A stretch of 64,000 nucleotides of DNA from Chrysopilus asiliformis (GCA_964034945.1 OZ035962.1:31895943-31959942), one strand, 5' to 3'. Counted from the stretch's first letter, positions 20,585 through 32,678 are shown. The notes: generated by a model not told the origin, from the letters alone. Translations and numbers: made by a program.

Positions 20585-21270
20585 GTTAAATAACTTGAGT
20601 TGAATATATGTTGCTATAATTCGAGGAAAGACCGCTCCGGTCTACAATAAAAAATATTTTTTTCCATTGAATCTGTAAAGAAAGTTCTGACTAAAAGTAG
20701 ATATCGTTTTCGCAAAAAGTTTTTCACTATTTAATTTCCTAGAATTTGTAATGAATCTATGAATTAAACTGTGTTCAAAGAATTTTAAAATTACGCAGGT
20801 CCCACATTAGCATATATTCAAATAAAATATTTTCCATGTAAATAACTTAAAATAAATCATCTACTGAAAAAGTAATGACTGTTGGTTTCAATTTAATATG
20901 CTGATGAAATAATGTTATTCCTGATACGATATTCCTTAAATCCATTGAATTAAAAGCCTACCTCAACATATTCTGATTTTATCTGTTTCTCGGAAGTGGT
21001 ATGTCTACCCAACTTCTGCATGTGACATGATACCATCAATCAATATTTATTTTTTGAAAAATATCTCAGTACGACTATTTACGGTATTTTTTCCAGATGT
21101 ATGAAATAAACCACGCTAAATTAGACCAAACATATAAATAATGTTTTCCCAGTATTTACTAATAATTCAATTACATTTCCCTACGTTTGTAGGATAATAA
21201 TTTTATGTTTGGAATATTTTATGTTTGGAAGAAGCGAATTTTGTTATTATGCGTTTGTTTGGATATTGTA
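20585..21270. other. Unassigned AT-rich stretch
   Basis: No coding frame above 60 codons, no TIR and no tandem repeat were seen. Confidence 0.4.
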
Positions 21271-21272
21271 AC

Positions 21273-21670
21273 CAGAGATGCAAATCGGGAACCAAAACCA
21301 AATCATAAACGGAACCACTGAAAAAAAAGGTGGCTGAACCGAACCAAAACCAAACCCGATTTAAAAAAGATGGCCGAACCGAATCAAAACCAAACCAGAT
21401 TTTAAAACAAATGCTGTAACTAAACCAAAATCCAGATTTTTTTTAATGGTTCCGGGCGGATCAAATTTGAATTCTTAGGGTCGAACAATTATTATTATTT
21501 TTTATTTTCAATCAGACTTGTTATGTGGAATAATTTGCGACCAGAAAAAGTCTTGTGTAAGATCCAAAACCATTAAACCATTAAAAATTCAGTGAACCAA
21601 AACTAGAACCAAAACCAAAACCAAATTTTTGAAATTTTAGCAGCCAAATCAAAGCCAGAACCAAATTTTG
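21273..21670. repeat. hAT-like fragment rich in AACCAAAACC motifs
   Basis: Starts CAGAGATGCAAATCGGGAAC and repeats AACC(A/G)AAACCAAA many times on both sides of a short unique core. This is a sub-terminal motif array resembling hAT ends. No matching right terminus or octamer duplication could be found. Confidence 0.4.
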
Positions 21671-21779
21671 GAGTCTTAGATATTTTTTAATTAAGAATAA
21701 ATAAAAAAATTCAAAAAAGCTTTAATTAAAAGAATGAACTAAAAAGAAATTATAGGTTTTTAAGCGATGTCTACCAAAA

Positions 21780-21870
21780 GATAAATATTTATTTTATTTT
21801 TTTTTCTATGCTTTTATTTCCCTTTAATTTCTGATACACAGCCCTCAAAAATTTGTTTTTCTTTTTGGTA
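21780..21870 (-). repeat. Single arm of the GCTGTGTATCA fold-back family
   Basis: 'tttctgatacacagccctcaaaaa' in reverse complement is GGGCTGTGTATCAGAAA, the arm sequence of the fold-backs at 26040-26160 and 32679-32960. Confidence 0.5.
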
Positions 21871-21918
21871 CTTTTTTTAATAAAATAAAAAAAAAACATA
21901 CATATATATTTTTTAATA

Positions 21919-22757
21919 TACAGTAATCCCCCGCTATACGGACGCTCGTTTTACGGAAATTCGAAGTTACGGACATGACTAATATAGGAACAAATTCGCT
22001 ATACGGATAAAAAAATTCGCTATTACGGACAAAAAATTTTTTTTTTGAATCACAGAAAAAAATCAAGAAAAAGTCCTCCATAATTATGTTGTATTTATTG
22101 TAAATGTACATACTTAATTTCTCCGAAATTTCTGACACATTTTGTGTATACACAAAAGAGAATTAAAAAAAGGCAATAAAAAACTGCAGTGCGGTGTATT
22201 TTTAAAAAATCTATTTGCTATTCTTAAGCGAGAACTCCAATTGGGCAGAGGCAGCAGCAGAGGCAGAAGCAGCAGCAGAGGCAGAAGCAGCAGCAGAAGC
22301 AGAATCTGCTTTCTGTCCCACAATGAAATTTGAATTCTGACGAAACTAGCAGAAACCTACGTAGAAACAGCTACGTTTTTTTGTCCGCGGCATGATTTGT
22401 CCCATAATATTTTGTTGGTTTTAACATATTCAATTGATTTATGCTCCATTTCAAGTAGTATAAATATTTTTTTTCTATAATTATATAGTTTTCTCATTAT
22501 TCTAGTGGTTAAATAATTATTTTAATATATTATACTAAGCTGTTTCGTATTACGGATTTTTTTGGTACGCATCTATCTATTTTTAATACGATCTTATACT
22601 AAAATAGGTTTCTTTTTACGGACATTTCTATTGATTGGAACACATCTATTTATTCCCAGTACAATCTCATACTAAAATAGGTTTCGTTTTACGGATTTTC
22701 GATATACGGACAGTTTCCGTAGAACGCATCCCGTCCGTAAAGCGGGGGATTACTGTA
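21919..22757. mobile_element. pogo/Tigger-like MITE, 835 bp, TA TSD
   Basis: The ends CAGTAATCCCCCGCTATACG and, reversed, CAGTAATCCCCCGCTTTACG pair over 23 bases with one mismatch. TA lies on both sides (21919-21920, 22756-22757). CAGTAATCCC(...)ACGGAC is a typical pogo/Tigger terminus, and ACGGA/TACGGAC motifs recur inside. A GGCAGAAGCAGCAGCA repeat (22243-22303) encodes Ser/Ala or Ser/Arg strings in several frames; the short frames there are not accepted as genes. Confidence 0.75.
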
Positions 22758-22789
22758 TTTGAAATAACCTTACGGCCTTTTTACTTCAG

Positions 22790-23095
22790 GACTGGATTTT
22801 TTGATGAAAAGGATAAGAACGTTATCCTTACAGGACCTTCTGTTGTCCTTGCATCCGATTCTGAAATCATGGACCCCAAAAATGCCCAGAGGAAATTTTT
22901 TTTTTCTGGAAAATTTGGGCAAAATGATCATCGCGTTATCTTTACATTAGCCTTACAAGGACGAAGTAGTGAAAATATTGTATTGCCACCGGAGTTACGT
23001 ATGTGTGCAACATGAGGAAGTGGGTCAAAATTACAAGATTTGACACTGACAGATAAATAAACAGACAAAAAAGAAGGCTAAATAAACGCTTTTAA
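22790..23095 (+). repeat. Helitron-like 122-bp-unit repeat, short copy
   Basis: Contains one to two units ('cgttatccttacaggaccttctgttg...') and the 3' end 'ggacgaagtagtgaaaatattgtattgcc...gctaaataaacgcttttaaaaat', which is also the 3' end of the long copy at 32960-34285. Confidence 0.6.
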
Positions 23096-23192
23096 AAATG
23101 TTCAAAATTTTTACCTCTAATACTACAGACTTATATAGATATCGGTTTAAAGATATATTTCTAATATTTGAGACCTAACTGGTCAATTTTTT

Positions 23193-23477
23193 TCAAATTA
23201 GTAAATCATACCGGAGAATAATTGTCGGTTTAATATACATAGAATAAATGTGGTGGACTTCACTGCAAGGCTCCTGAACCTCTCGATTCGATCCGTATTT
23301 GGATAAGAAAAACGTTCTTGGCCATTCATGAATATTCCATTTATAGTTGATGTATTGTAAGTATTTCTGTTGACGTTCTTTATTTATGGAAGCATAGTTG
23401 GATGGGACAAGTGACTGCCGCCATCGGAGAGCCTCCTCAGTGATTCTCTTGTCCTCCTCAAGTTTTGTTTCATATTG
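23193..23477 (-). CDS. Host-like coding exon (94 codons, no start codon), protein unknown
   Basis: A stop-free minus-strand frame begins right after a good acceptor (TTTCGTTTTCTTTTTGCGCT then GACTCACAG; the exon starts at 23477) and runs to a TGA at 23193. The peptide opens QYETKLEEDKRITEEALRWR, continues through a KERQQKYLQYINYKWNIHEW segment and PRTFFLSKYGSN, then a less typical tail from residue 70. The first 65 residues have balanced composition, normal codon variety and mixed third positions, unlike AT-driven chance frames. No ATG precedes it, so it is an internal or last exon; a donor (GCA|GTGAAG, around 23266) could end it before the odd tail. I do not recognise the family. The 5' exons should lie at higher coordinates. 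Confidence 0.55.
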   Translation of the reverse strand, partial: QYETKLEEDKRITEEALRWRQSLVPSNYASINKERQQKYLQYINYKWNIHEWPRTFFLSKYGSNREVQEPCSEVHHIYSMYIKPTIILRYDLLI

Positions 23478-23651
23478 CTGTGAGTCAGCGCAAAAAGAAA
23501 ACGAAATCTCTTGATCTTAAACTGAAATCTTGTCAAAAAAAATGCCAGAAGTCACTTTCGATCGGATGATGCCTTTATATGTTCTACACCAGAGAGGTAC
23601 TGGTTCGAAGCCCTTTTACATAAAAGGCGCTCGCTCAAAGCATGCGTTTCC

Positions 23652-23820
23652 TATAAAAGGAGCTTCGACAGTCAGTGGACATCAAACATAATAGATTCTT
23701 GTTCCTTATTAGGCCAAAGTAAAAATTAAAATGCATTTCGTTTCGTGCCCCTGTCGCGTGCCAAACAGCATTACTTCAGTATGCCATATTTTGTAAGGAT
23801 TTCTTTTTTCTTTAAAACAT
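23652..23820 (+). promoter_or_regulatory. TATA core promoter with possible short first exon
   Basis: TATAAAAG (23652-23659) is a perfect TATA match. TCAGTG follows 20 bases later and a second possible start, ATCAAAC, lies 32 bases from the TATA box. After a short leader, an ATG (about 23731) opens a 21-codon frame (MHFVSCPCRVPNSITS...) that reaches a strong donor (TTTT|GTAAGG at about 23793). Joining it to the acceptor TTATTATAG near 23840 keeps a frame open for about 26 more codons. The product is unrecognised. The promoter motif is clear, the gene is not. Confidence 0.35.
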
Positions 23821-23879
23821 TAATAGTCTTATTATAGCTACTGTCGATGGCCAATGTCTATTTACAACTCGATCAAAAC

Positions 23880-25255
23880 ATTTTCGTATTTTCGGGGTAT
23901 AATTTCCCATGCCTGATATTTCTCTGGCTTGACATTAGAAAAATTTTCTATTTTGTTTATCACGGACAAAATCACTGGAAACTTATCACGTTATTGGCAC
24001 ATAGATGCCAAAAAGATGATTATTGACACATCGCTGCATATATTGCAACCGGTCGCAACGCCAGAATAGGGGCATACAAATATAACGGCACATAGATTGA
24101 AAATTCGTTTTTCACCGACGACGGATGAATTTCTTTTAATGAATTGTTGAAAATTAATTTTAAAACTGAAAAGGGAAATTGTAAAAATGAACCCGTTTTT
24201 TTTGCACCTTTATGGTCGAACCCAGCTTAGATTGTAAAAAGAAATTTACCAAATCGTGGAAGAAAACTTTAATTATGTTGTAAAGGTTTGAATCTATTGT
24301 ACTCATCTAAAATTTTCAGGCGGCTAGAGGCGATTTAGGAGCCTCCTTCGTCTTCCCTTGGCTTGCAGGGTTGCCAACCATAACAAAATGTTCCCCTCAA
24401 AAGTAGATCAAAATCTCCCTAAAACCCCTAAAAAACTATTTAAAAAGAAAAGTTAGTACCACATGCCTTATTTTATTGGATGGTAAATTCAGTCGATGCT
24501 TTTAGCATGAGAAACTTATAACATACTAAAACCATTTACTGTAATTTAATATCTTATACATTTTGAGAAAATCGTCACAAGTTGATGCAACATAAAACCT
24601 TTAAGTCTATTATTGTGTTAGCGAAGTGATGATGTACATGGCGTGATTATATCTTTAACTTTGGTACAGCTAAAAAACATGACAGGCATTTCGGAAAAAA
24701 GCATTTTTTCTCGCAAAATAGTAAGAGATTGATGACTAAAAATTGATGGAGAAAACCGAAATACCGAAAATATTAAAAACACATCGTGTAAAATTATCAT
24801 TAGGTGAATTATATACAGTAGAGTACGGTTAGATGCAAGACACGTATACATGAATATTGTGTCCTGATAATTTTTCAGCATTTCTCATACAAATATACAC
24901 GGATAAATGCGACCATGGTGTTAATGTTGACAAAGCAAAACAGTAATCTTGAAGAAAATTTGATGGAGAAAATGATCGCTACAGTTTCCTGAGATGATTT
25001 CTTTTTTGAAATTCTTGGGTGGCAAATTATCAAAGATGGCGATATGGTTTTCCTGATAATTATACATTCTATTAAAAGTTTTTTCTATATATTTCTTATG
25101 GACGAGAAACTTTGGTTTCAGAGACAATATCTTCATCTAGACTTTAGTTTGAACTATTTTTTGTAAGATTTTTTTTTATAAGATTTTTTTTTTTGTAATT
25201 GGGGTCGATGAATCTGGAGTCAAAAGGCCTGTAAGGATATCTCCAAAGCAATGAT
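23880..25255. other. Unassigned stretch
   Basis: CAGGGTTGCCAACC at about 24367 looks like a lone hAT-type terminus, and TACAGTAGAGTACGGTTAGA at 24817 like a lone pogo-type terminus, but neither has a partner. Frames at 24618-24881 and 24921-25136 (both minus) are AT-driven and unrecognised. Confidence 0.35.
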
Positions 25256-25256
25256 A

Positions 25257-25908
25257 TACAGTGTGACCTGGGTAATCGCAACTATAGTAGACAGAGCCTG
25301 TTACAATAAACGAGTCAGTTGCGTTAACCGAGTCACAACATTATCTGTCAAAAAGGGAAACATAAGTTCTTAAACAATATAACAGCTCCAAAAATAGGGT
25401 AAAACCTCTATCATTTGTAACGTAGTTTTTACGCTGCAAAATTATTTGCAATACTAAACAAATAGTAAATACTGCAAAAGTATTTACACCAAGTTTTTCA
25501 TACATCAAAGTTCAATCGGATTAGCCTCAAAACAATTCAACTGGAATATTATGATCCAATCTAAAAATTTCAATTTGTGAGTTTATAATCTCGCCATACA
25601 CAAATTGTACGATTGCCTGTTAATTTTAGTTTTCGTGTGTTTTTTGTTTTTATTGGCACAGACTTGTTTTGTAACAGCCATGCTTTAATAAATAAAACCA
25701 AAGAACAGAGAATAAAAACAATAAAAGATTTCCTGTAACTATTTTTTATCTTTTTTTGGCCGAAACAGTATCAGATTATAAAAAAGTTGCGTTAATCGAG
25801 TCAACCTTATTTGAAGTTGCGTTTATTGAGTCAACAGTGTAAAATTTTAGATGTTGCATTAACCGAGGAGTTGCGTTCTTCGAGGGTTGCGTTTACCGAG
25901 GTCACACA
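25257..25908. mobile_element. pogo/Tigger-like MITE with GTTGCGTTAACCGAGTC motif array
   Basis: Left end CAGTGTGACCTGGGTAATCG and right end (reversed) GTGTGACCTCGGTAAACGCA are inverted over 22 bases with two mismatches. Sub-terminal TTGCGTT(A/T)A(C/T)CGAGTCA motifs occur at about 25320, 25785, 25815, 25855, 25870 and 25886. A TA precedes the left end; the right TA is not evident, so that end is mutated. Confidence 0.6.
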
Positions 25909-26029
25909 AGCGTAGCGTAAGATATTCGTCATTTTGCATTTTTAGTCATACTTAATCAAATTCAAAATAATTAAAAAGAATAAAAAAAAATTTAAAAAAA
26001 TTTTAAAATGTTTTTATTTAAAAAAATGC

Positions 26030-26165
26030 ACTAACAATGGAAAAAAAACATTTTTTGGGCGCTGTGTATCAGAAATAAAAGCAAGATAAATGCATAAAAA
26101 ATAAAATAAAATAAATATTTAACTCAATTATATTTCTTATACACAGCACCCATTATTCAAATTTT
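26030..26165. repeat. Fold-back family D, decayed copy
   Basis: GGGCGCTGTGTATCAGAAAT on one side and the reverse complement of ATTTCTTATACACAGCACCC on the other form diverged hairpin arms around an AT-rich loop. This is the same family as the long copy at 32679-32960. A lone hAT-like end (CCAGGCCCGGTTCTAACATA, reversed) follows at 26212-26234. Confidence 0.5.
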
Positions 26166-26235
26166 TTTTAGATTCACCCAAAGTGTCGCCCAAAACGTGC
26201 CGCCTAAGTCGCGTCTATGTTAGAACCGGGCCTGG

Positions 26236-26995
26236 ATATTTTGGATATTTTTGAAAAGTACTAAAAAACTAAAGCTTTCTTTTAGATTTTACTAGATTGT
26301 GATTAAATTGTGTTACAAATAGAAACAAAAATCCCCATCAAATAATGTTTTTATTACAAATCTTCTTCGTCGCCCAGTTGTTAGTTCATCCCCCATGCCA
26401 TTATGGTCTTATTTTAATAATGTGATGCCAATATTTCTTCAGGATTAGAAAATACGTAAAAAATTGTGAAATAAATAGAATTTACCATGTTTTTGGGGTA
26501 GACACTTCGCAATTACTGTTGATATTTGAACCTCGTCGATAGATAATATTTAACTTAAATTTAACAGGTACAACGTTATATAATTTGAGATTGATCAACC
26601 ACTAAAACATGCCTGTCGCCATATTTAAATTTAAAACCCAAGATCACGGAAATGTTGATTTGAACACGGATTCGTGATACATTGAACAAGAACGTGTTAG
26701 ATAGTGAAGCAATGTTTCATACCTAACTTAATCCGCAAACCAATCCCCGTCCAGTCGCCTTAACGCACAAGCTTTATTGTGTCGAGTAGAACCATGAATC
26801 AGAAATGATTCAATGGTTAAATATAAGTACAAACAGTATAATTGATCTGGTTGACTGGGAAATTTTTTGCCCCCTTATATAATTCTTATGCGGTTTGGAC
26901 ATTTGGGGTATACGTCGAATTCTTATGTTGCGAACGCACTAGAGTGCGTGAACAGTTTGCAGAGATATCCACATCAAACGAAGTTTTGATGTTTA
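26236..26995. other. Unassigned stretch
   Basis: Nothing resolvable as gene or element; mixed composition around 26690-26830. Confidence 0.35.
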
Positions 26996-27005
26996 TTGAT
27001 GCTGA

Positions 27006-27115
27006 CCCCCCCCCCCCCCCTTCCTTTTATATCTCCCTTCCCCCTCCCTTCCCCCTCCCTTCACCCTCCCATCCCCCTCTCTTCCCCTCTTTTCCCCCTC
27101 CCTTCCCCCCCTCAA
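27006..27115 (+). repeat. C-rich low-complexity tract
   Basis: A poly-C run is followed by repeated CCCTCCCTTCC units. The 101-codon frame ending here (Pro/Ser-rich) is a translation of this tract, not a gene. Confidence 0.8.
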
Positions 27116-27779
27116 ATTCTAATAGAGATTATTGTTCTTGGCAATGATACCGATCGTTAATTGACAATGAACGTGATCATTTAATCACGCAAAGTGTAGT
27201 TAATTAAACAATGAAAATTGTATCATTTTGATAAACAACAATGTGTGCTTAGTTGAATTAATCACAAACGAAGTTGACACAAAATCAACTAAGGTTTGTA
27301 GTTGATTTTACCAAAGAGTTTCTCTCCATGCGAGAATTGAAATTTTGTTCATAAATCGAAACATGGTTCACAAATCGAGGAATTTTTGAGGCTCAAAAAT
27401 AGTTCACGAACTTATAGCAAGGCATAGTGGCACCGATGTTCTACTGTATTCAAATTTGTCGATACCACACGACGTTTTCAGGCAATTCATAGACAACTGC
27501 TTCATTTGAATTGGGAAAGAGGTGTAGATAAATAGACTTAAAACCCTTTCAGAGACACAAATTTATTCAATTAATAGATTACATACCCAATAGATATTTT
27601 TGTTTTGAGAGTATTTTTTTTTCTTTTTTAAAAACAAAACTAAATTCCACAAAACTATACCTCTCTGATTTAAAATACCAGAAACATAAGATATTACGTG
27701 CTGGAATGATGTCGACATTTTAACCATTAGTAGAGTACATTTTGAATTATTAAAAAAGTGCATCGTACGACTATTAATC

Positions 27780-28735
27780 ACAGTGGGAAAACATCTTTAA
27801 ACGTTCCCGAATGGGAAAATTCATTGAGGAAAATTCGTCAGTGTTGTGTGTCAGGGAGAAATCACCGCTGAACCTTCGCCGTTTGGATCACTTTATAGCG
27901 CCATTAACCCTTGAAAACATTAGAAAAACTTTTCCATTTTCATTCATTCGTCCATCGAGAAGTTGAATGAATGTTGTGCAAGACTGTTTCTGCCTGCGTT
28001 CCCCCTCAAAATATGCACCCCATGGAGACATTTCTATTGAGCTTTGATACAGTTTCCTTTAATACAACAACAGCAGACTGCGGACGGCCGCAGGAGGGAG
28101 AAAAGTTGAGTTCCTGTAGCGAGCGAATGATGGTGGCTCTGGGAATAGGATTCATTTGTTTGATTAGACTTTTTGGGCCATGAATGGGGGCTGTGAGCAG
28201 TCTAAGCATAAAATAGAATCCCTTTCGTCTCCCCCAGGACTCCTGGAATGAATAGAGGCAAGCAAAATTCATCGTCTCTCAATGGGGTGAATATTTTCCG
28301 AGGTCGACCGAGATCCAAAAGCATTCCGAGACAGGCACAGAAGGAAAAGCTGCCTGCCTGCTTCTCCAACACTCCAGACCCATTCATTCTTCGCCAGGAT
28401 AACAAAAAAGGATCACGAAAAGTTGGAATGGCATGGATTGGCGTGAGGATGAATGGAGTTGCTTGGAGATGGAAGCACGGGTTGGGAACGATTTTCCCTA
28501 AGAATGATCAACGCGCAACTGCGGAACTTCGGTATGCCACTGAAGGCTCGTCATACGAGGATGAATGCGTCGGTCATACGACTCCCGATTCGGAACTTAA
28601 AATGCCTTTCGAGCCAATTCAATTCGAGCCCAATTTCAATGTTCCAACGGATATTTGCAACGATAGTCTGTTACCAAAGTGTGCTCTCTGTGTTTTTTTT
28701 CTAGTCCTTATAACATTTTTAACTTTTGGCTGAGA
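27780..28735. other. GC-richer unique block with overlapping open frames
   Basis: This block is clearly less AT-rich than its surroundings. Frames 27971-28183 (+), 28006-28272 (-), 28202-28405 (-), 28248-28733 (+, 161 codons, the second longest open frame in the window) and 28453-28704 (+) overlap one another. None has a recognisable domain, and the 161-codon frame changes from Arg/Lys/Ser-rich to a hydrophobic tail. It may be a host exon, UTR or regulatory region; I cannot choose a strand. Confidence 0.3.
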
Positions 28736-28739
28736 ATAA

Positions 28740-30970
28740 ATTCGTAACACTTAAAGTGATATCTATTAGATGCATTAAGAATTAAATCTAAATTCTTCTT
28801 TAAAAACCTTAAGTGCTAGAAACCTTTAGAAGTAACGTCCATTTAAGTGAAAGTCATATTTCTTAATAATTCAAAAACTTTGAAAAAAAAACACACCAAA
28901 TTAGTGAAAAAAGTAATTGCTATTTGAAAAAGTGGGAAGAATTAAGGAATTCGACTAAAGAAAACAAAAACGGTGCTAGGTGAAAAATTCTTATAAAAAT
29001 TTCGTGTCCGAAAATTTGAAAAAATCTCTTAGTGTTGTAGAAGTCTTTAAATTTTTTAAAATATATAAAACAGTTTACCAATTTTCAAAAATCTTAATGT
29101 ATATTTGTGTCCATACCTACAATAATAAGATCTAGTTGTTATGTTTCCCTAGAATTTAAAATAATCAATCAAATTTCAAACTCATCGGAATATTCGAATT
29201 TTCATAATCAGGTAACATTTTTCTTTAAATGCAAAACTAAAACTGTTTACCTAAAATTTACAATTTTTAAATAATATTTGGACTGATTTTATATATTCCA
29301 AAAAGGTGAGTACCTATTGTCCCCAAATTTTTACCGTAAGAAAAAAGTTTATCTTAGAACTAAGGTACAAATAAAACAAATAATACAAAGTTTGTTTCTT
29401 ATAGTGTTAGATCTCTTTTAATTACTCAAAATTTAATTATCTCTCCCCTCCCCACCTGTATTTTACAAAAAAGTTGATCGGAGACTTGAGATAAAGGCGT
29501 TTCCTTAGCACAATCACATAGTTTGCTGCGTAGGGAAATGTAGGGCGGAACGGGATCCCTAACAACCATATATGCAAAACGTTATCTTAACGTAGCGGAA
29601 TAATAAAATTATTTTGCAGTTTTTTCTTTAAAATCACGCTACAACGTTATAGAAATTAAATTCCGTTGCGAAAAATTCGTTTCACGATTTGATTGCTAGA
29701 ATTTTTAATTCGCAAAATTGACTGATTGTTACTCCTATTTTATATATCAAATTCTAATACCTAGGATTGTGATACTATAGAAGTAGGGAGCAAAAGAAGC
29801 ATTGTGGTCTTATGGAAAACCAAAATTCCGAAAGCGCACACTCAGCGACCAAGAAGTTGGCCTTAGAATTCTCATCTAAATTTTTTTTAGATCTAAAAAT
29901 TATGAACTATCAAAATTAATTTTATTAGATATGGCTATCTAACAAGTTGTCCCTAATTCTGATGCAAAAATTTGTCAAGGGCAAAAGGATTTAGCAATGA
30001 TGTAATTTTAAAAAAAAAGGAAATTTCACGAATTTTGATTTTATTACTCCGCCATAAGGGTTGACAAATATTTAGCCCATATATTTTCATTACAAATTCT
30101 GTAAAAATGTAAGAGTAGACGCGCACTGCACTGGCAAAATTCTGCAAAAATGTAAGATCAGGCGCGCCCCGCATTGGTAAGCATGTAAAACAGCAAAATT
30201 AGGATTAGAGATTAAAGATGTAAATATACCAAGTATTAGTAGGTTTCCCGCCTACTGAAGTTACAGAACGACGCGAGGAATTACCCTACTCAAGGAAAGG
30301 TGCAGTCGATTACAGAATCGATAATATCGAAATGGTCAGGAATCCAACTGGAACAACTGGATATTGTAACCTGGAACATTTTCTGCTTACTAAAACCGCC
30401 ATATCTCTGCTTCTACTTGACAGATTCTCATGAAATTTTATAAGCTAATACTAGATTCCATGAAAATTTTAAGCCACATTGGACAAGCCCAAACTAAATA
30501 GTGGCTGTTTCGTTATTTGTCAGCCTTTGGACTTTTGTCCGGTTCGTTTTTCAAAAATAAAGGCATGACCCCGAATTGTGGACCACCTGAACTTAAAACA
30601 TCATAAAAACTGAACGGATGGGATTTTTTGCATAAAATCAAGGAAAGGTGGAACATTCCTAAAATTAGAAAGGTTGTTAGATCGTTTTATTCGAAAATTA
30701 ATCATAACTGCAAAATTTCATAATTGTAACCCAGCCCATGTGGCAAATTTCATGGTGGTCCATATCAGGAACCCTTGATTTCTTTGCGATTTTTTTTTTA
30801 CTTGTAGAGATTTTTGCAACAAAACAGCAAAAACCTAACAAAAATTTATTATTAACCATAAAATTCGATCTTAATTAACACTAGCTTTAGACATTTTTTC
30901 CCCTTGGACTTGTAGTTTTAATATTTTTACTGAAGGCCGAAAAAAATATTTTTTTTATGTTTACATACAA
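28740..30970. other. Unassigned AT-rich stretch
   Basis: No TIR, tandem repeat or protein motif was found. A short duplicated GTAAGA(T/G)CAGGCGCGCCCCGC / GTAAGAGTAGACGCGCACTG segment lies at 30108-30172. 'cgccatatctctgcttctacttgacagattctcatgaaattt' (30400-30441) has the look of a Helitron-type repeat interior. Confidence 0.35.
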
Positions 30971-31089
30971 GCAAATGGAGACAGTTCATTTAGGACATAT
31001 CGGATATGGATCAAGTTTTTTTCGGCAAAAACCTAAATATGATTTTGAGAAATAGTAGTGGTCCATACTAGGGAGTTGTCCATATTGGG

Positions 31090-31425
31090 GTATCATATCG
31101 CGAAAAACATTTTCGTTCCTATGGGGGGTACCCCCCCTAATGGTCCATTTTTGCCCATTAACGAACTTAGCCTCGCATTTTACGAAAAACGGATCTGCGC
31201 AAAATTTCAAGTCTCTAGCTCAATCCATGCGCCCGCAATCCGCGCCACAGACGGACAGACGGACGGACGGACAGACGGACGGACGGACATGCGAAAATTA
31301 ATTAATTTTATCATTCTAAACACACTGGTGTAATTCATTTTTGTGTGTGATGACGGGATCTTGGCGTTACAAACGGTAAGGCAAAGTTAATATACCCTTT
31401 GGTTTCACCATACGGGTATAAAAAC
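31090..31425 (+). repeat. mini-me/DINE-like repeat (GTCY end half)
   Basis: Carries GGGGGGTACCCCCCCTAATG, 'tttgcccattaacgaacttagcctcgc', a GACGGACA tract and the terminal hairpin TATACCC...GGGTATAAAA. It is nearly identical to the corresponding half of the copies at 16600 and 49120. A further mini-me fragment follows at about 31480-31580. Confidence 0.7.
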
Positions 31426-32309
31426 TCAATCAATTGATTTTACCAAAAAGTTTTTTTCGGCAAAAACCTAAATATGATTTTACTTAACTCTTTCGTACAT
31501 TAAAATTCAATCAGAATACTCCTTAACCTCTGCGTCATACAAACGGCCCTTTTTTCGATTTTCTCGATTTAAAGTATTCGAAAGAAAGCCAACTTTAAAT
31601 GAATTTAGAAAAATTCTTGAAAATATCTCAAAAAACAAACTTTAAAAAAATAGAAAAAGGGTAGGTATTTAAAATTTTAAAAAGTTTACCAAAGTTGAGT
31701 AGAGAAATTGCAAACTTTGTTATAGGCTTGTAGATTTCCGTACGGTAAAATATTTTTCACAGATAGGTGAAATATAAAATGTAAACGAAGGTATAATTAA
31801 TGATCTCCGAAGTGATCGCGATTTTCAAATGGAGCAGTGTTAAAATAATTTATTTTTAATTGGTATCGCAACATAGTTGACTAATTTATGTGACAAGTCA
31901 TGAGAAATCAACAAATTTATAACTCAAGTCACAAGCGGCACTCAACTAAGACAATTTGTTACTTAAAGCATTAAGATATACGATCGCATACGTTTGGCCA
32001 TTTCCAACCAACACAACGATAATTCCGCTAGAAAATAGATCAAATGAGGGACAATTTCATACTTTTGCGATTTTCACTTTTTTCATTCACTTAAAGAGAT
32101 TTTCCGGATTTTTCTTTCATTTTAAAATTAATGTTTTTTCGTGGTCACACAAGTCTAACCTGTTTTGACAGGCGTCAGTTTTACAAATCGTTTTACAAAT
32201 TTAAACTCTACTGTGAATTTACGTCTGCACTCTAATGGTAATTTTGAATTTTTTACTTGAGTGTATTGCAAGTTAAAAAAAAGAAACTATTTGCTATTTA
32301 CGTCAAAGA

Positions 32310-32524
32310 ACTATTTCGGACTTGATTCATGATGGCAATCTCTTGAATTTGTTGTGTGCAATGAAGAATATATTTGAATTGATTTAACTTTGAACAAACT
32401 TCCGTTCATACAATGTTGAGTGATAAAATTCTGGGATACTAGGCCGATAGTAAATAAGGAAGAGCACGGTTTCAATGCGTTTTTTAGACATTTCGGCAAT
32501 TGTTTTAATATTGTATTGTACATT
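32310..32524 (-). other. Unrecognised open frame, 70 codons
   Basis: The frame 32311-32523 has no motif I can assign and ordinary AT-driven composition. It is listed only because nothing else occupies this stretch; a chance frame is most likely. Confidence 0.12.
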
Positions 32525-32678
32525 TCTCATTCATTAATTAGTTTATAGTGCATATGTACATTCTACATATATAAATATTCTCAATGGCAACCATTAAAAC
32601 CCGTAAAATACTCCATATTTTCTAACATCACCACAAAAATTTATCTTTACAATATTAAATCGAGCGGATGAAAGATTT

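Noticed and set aside
24367..24381. CAGGGTTGCCAACC as a hAT end
   Set aside because: No inverted partner or octamer duplication within reach.
28248..28733. 161-codon frame as a gene
   Set aside because: Not recognisable; overlaps other open frames on both strands, and its composition changes abruptly. Kept only as an unresolved GC-rich block.
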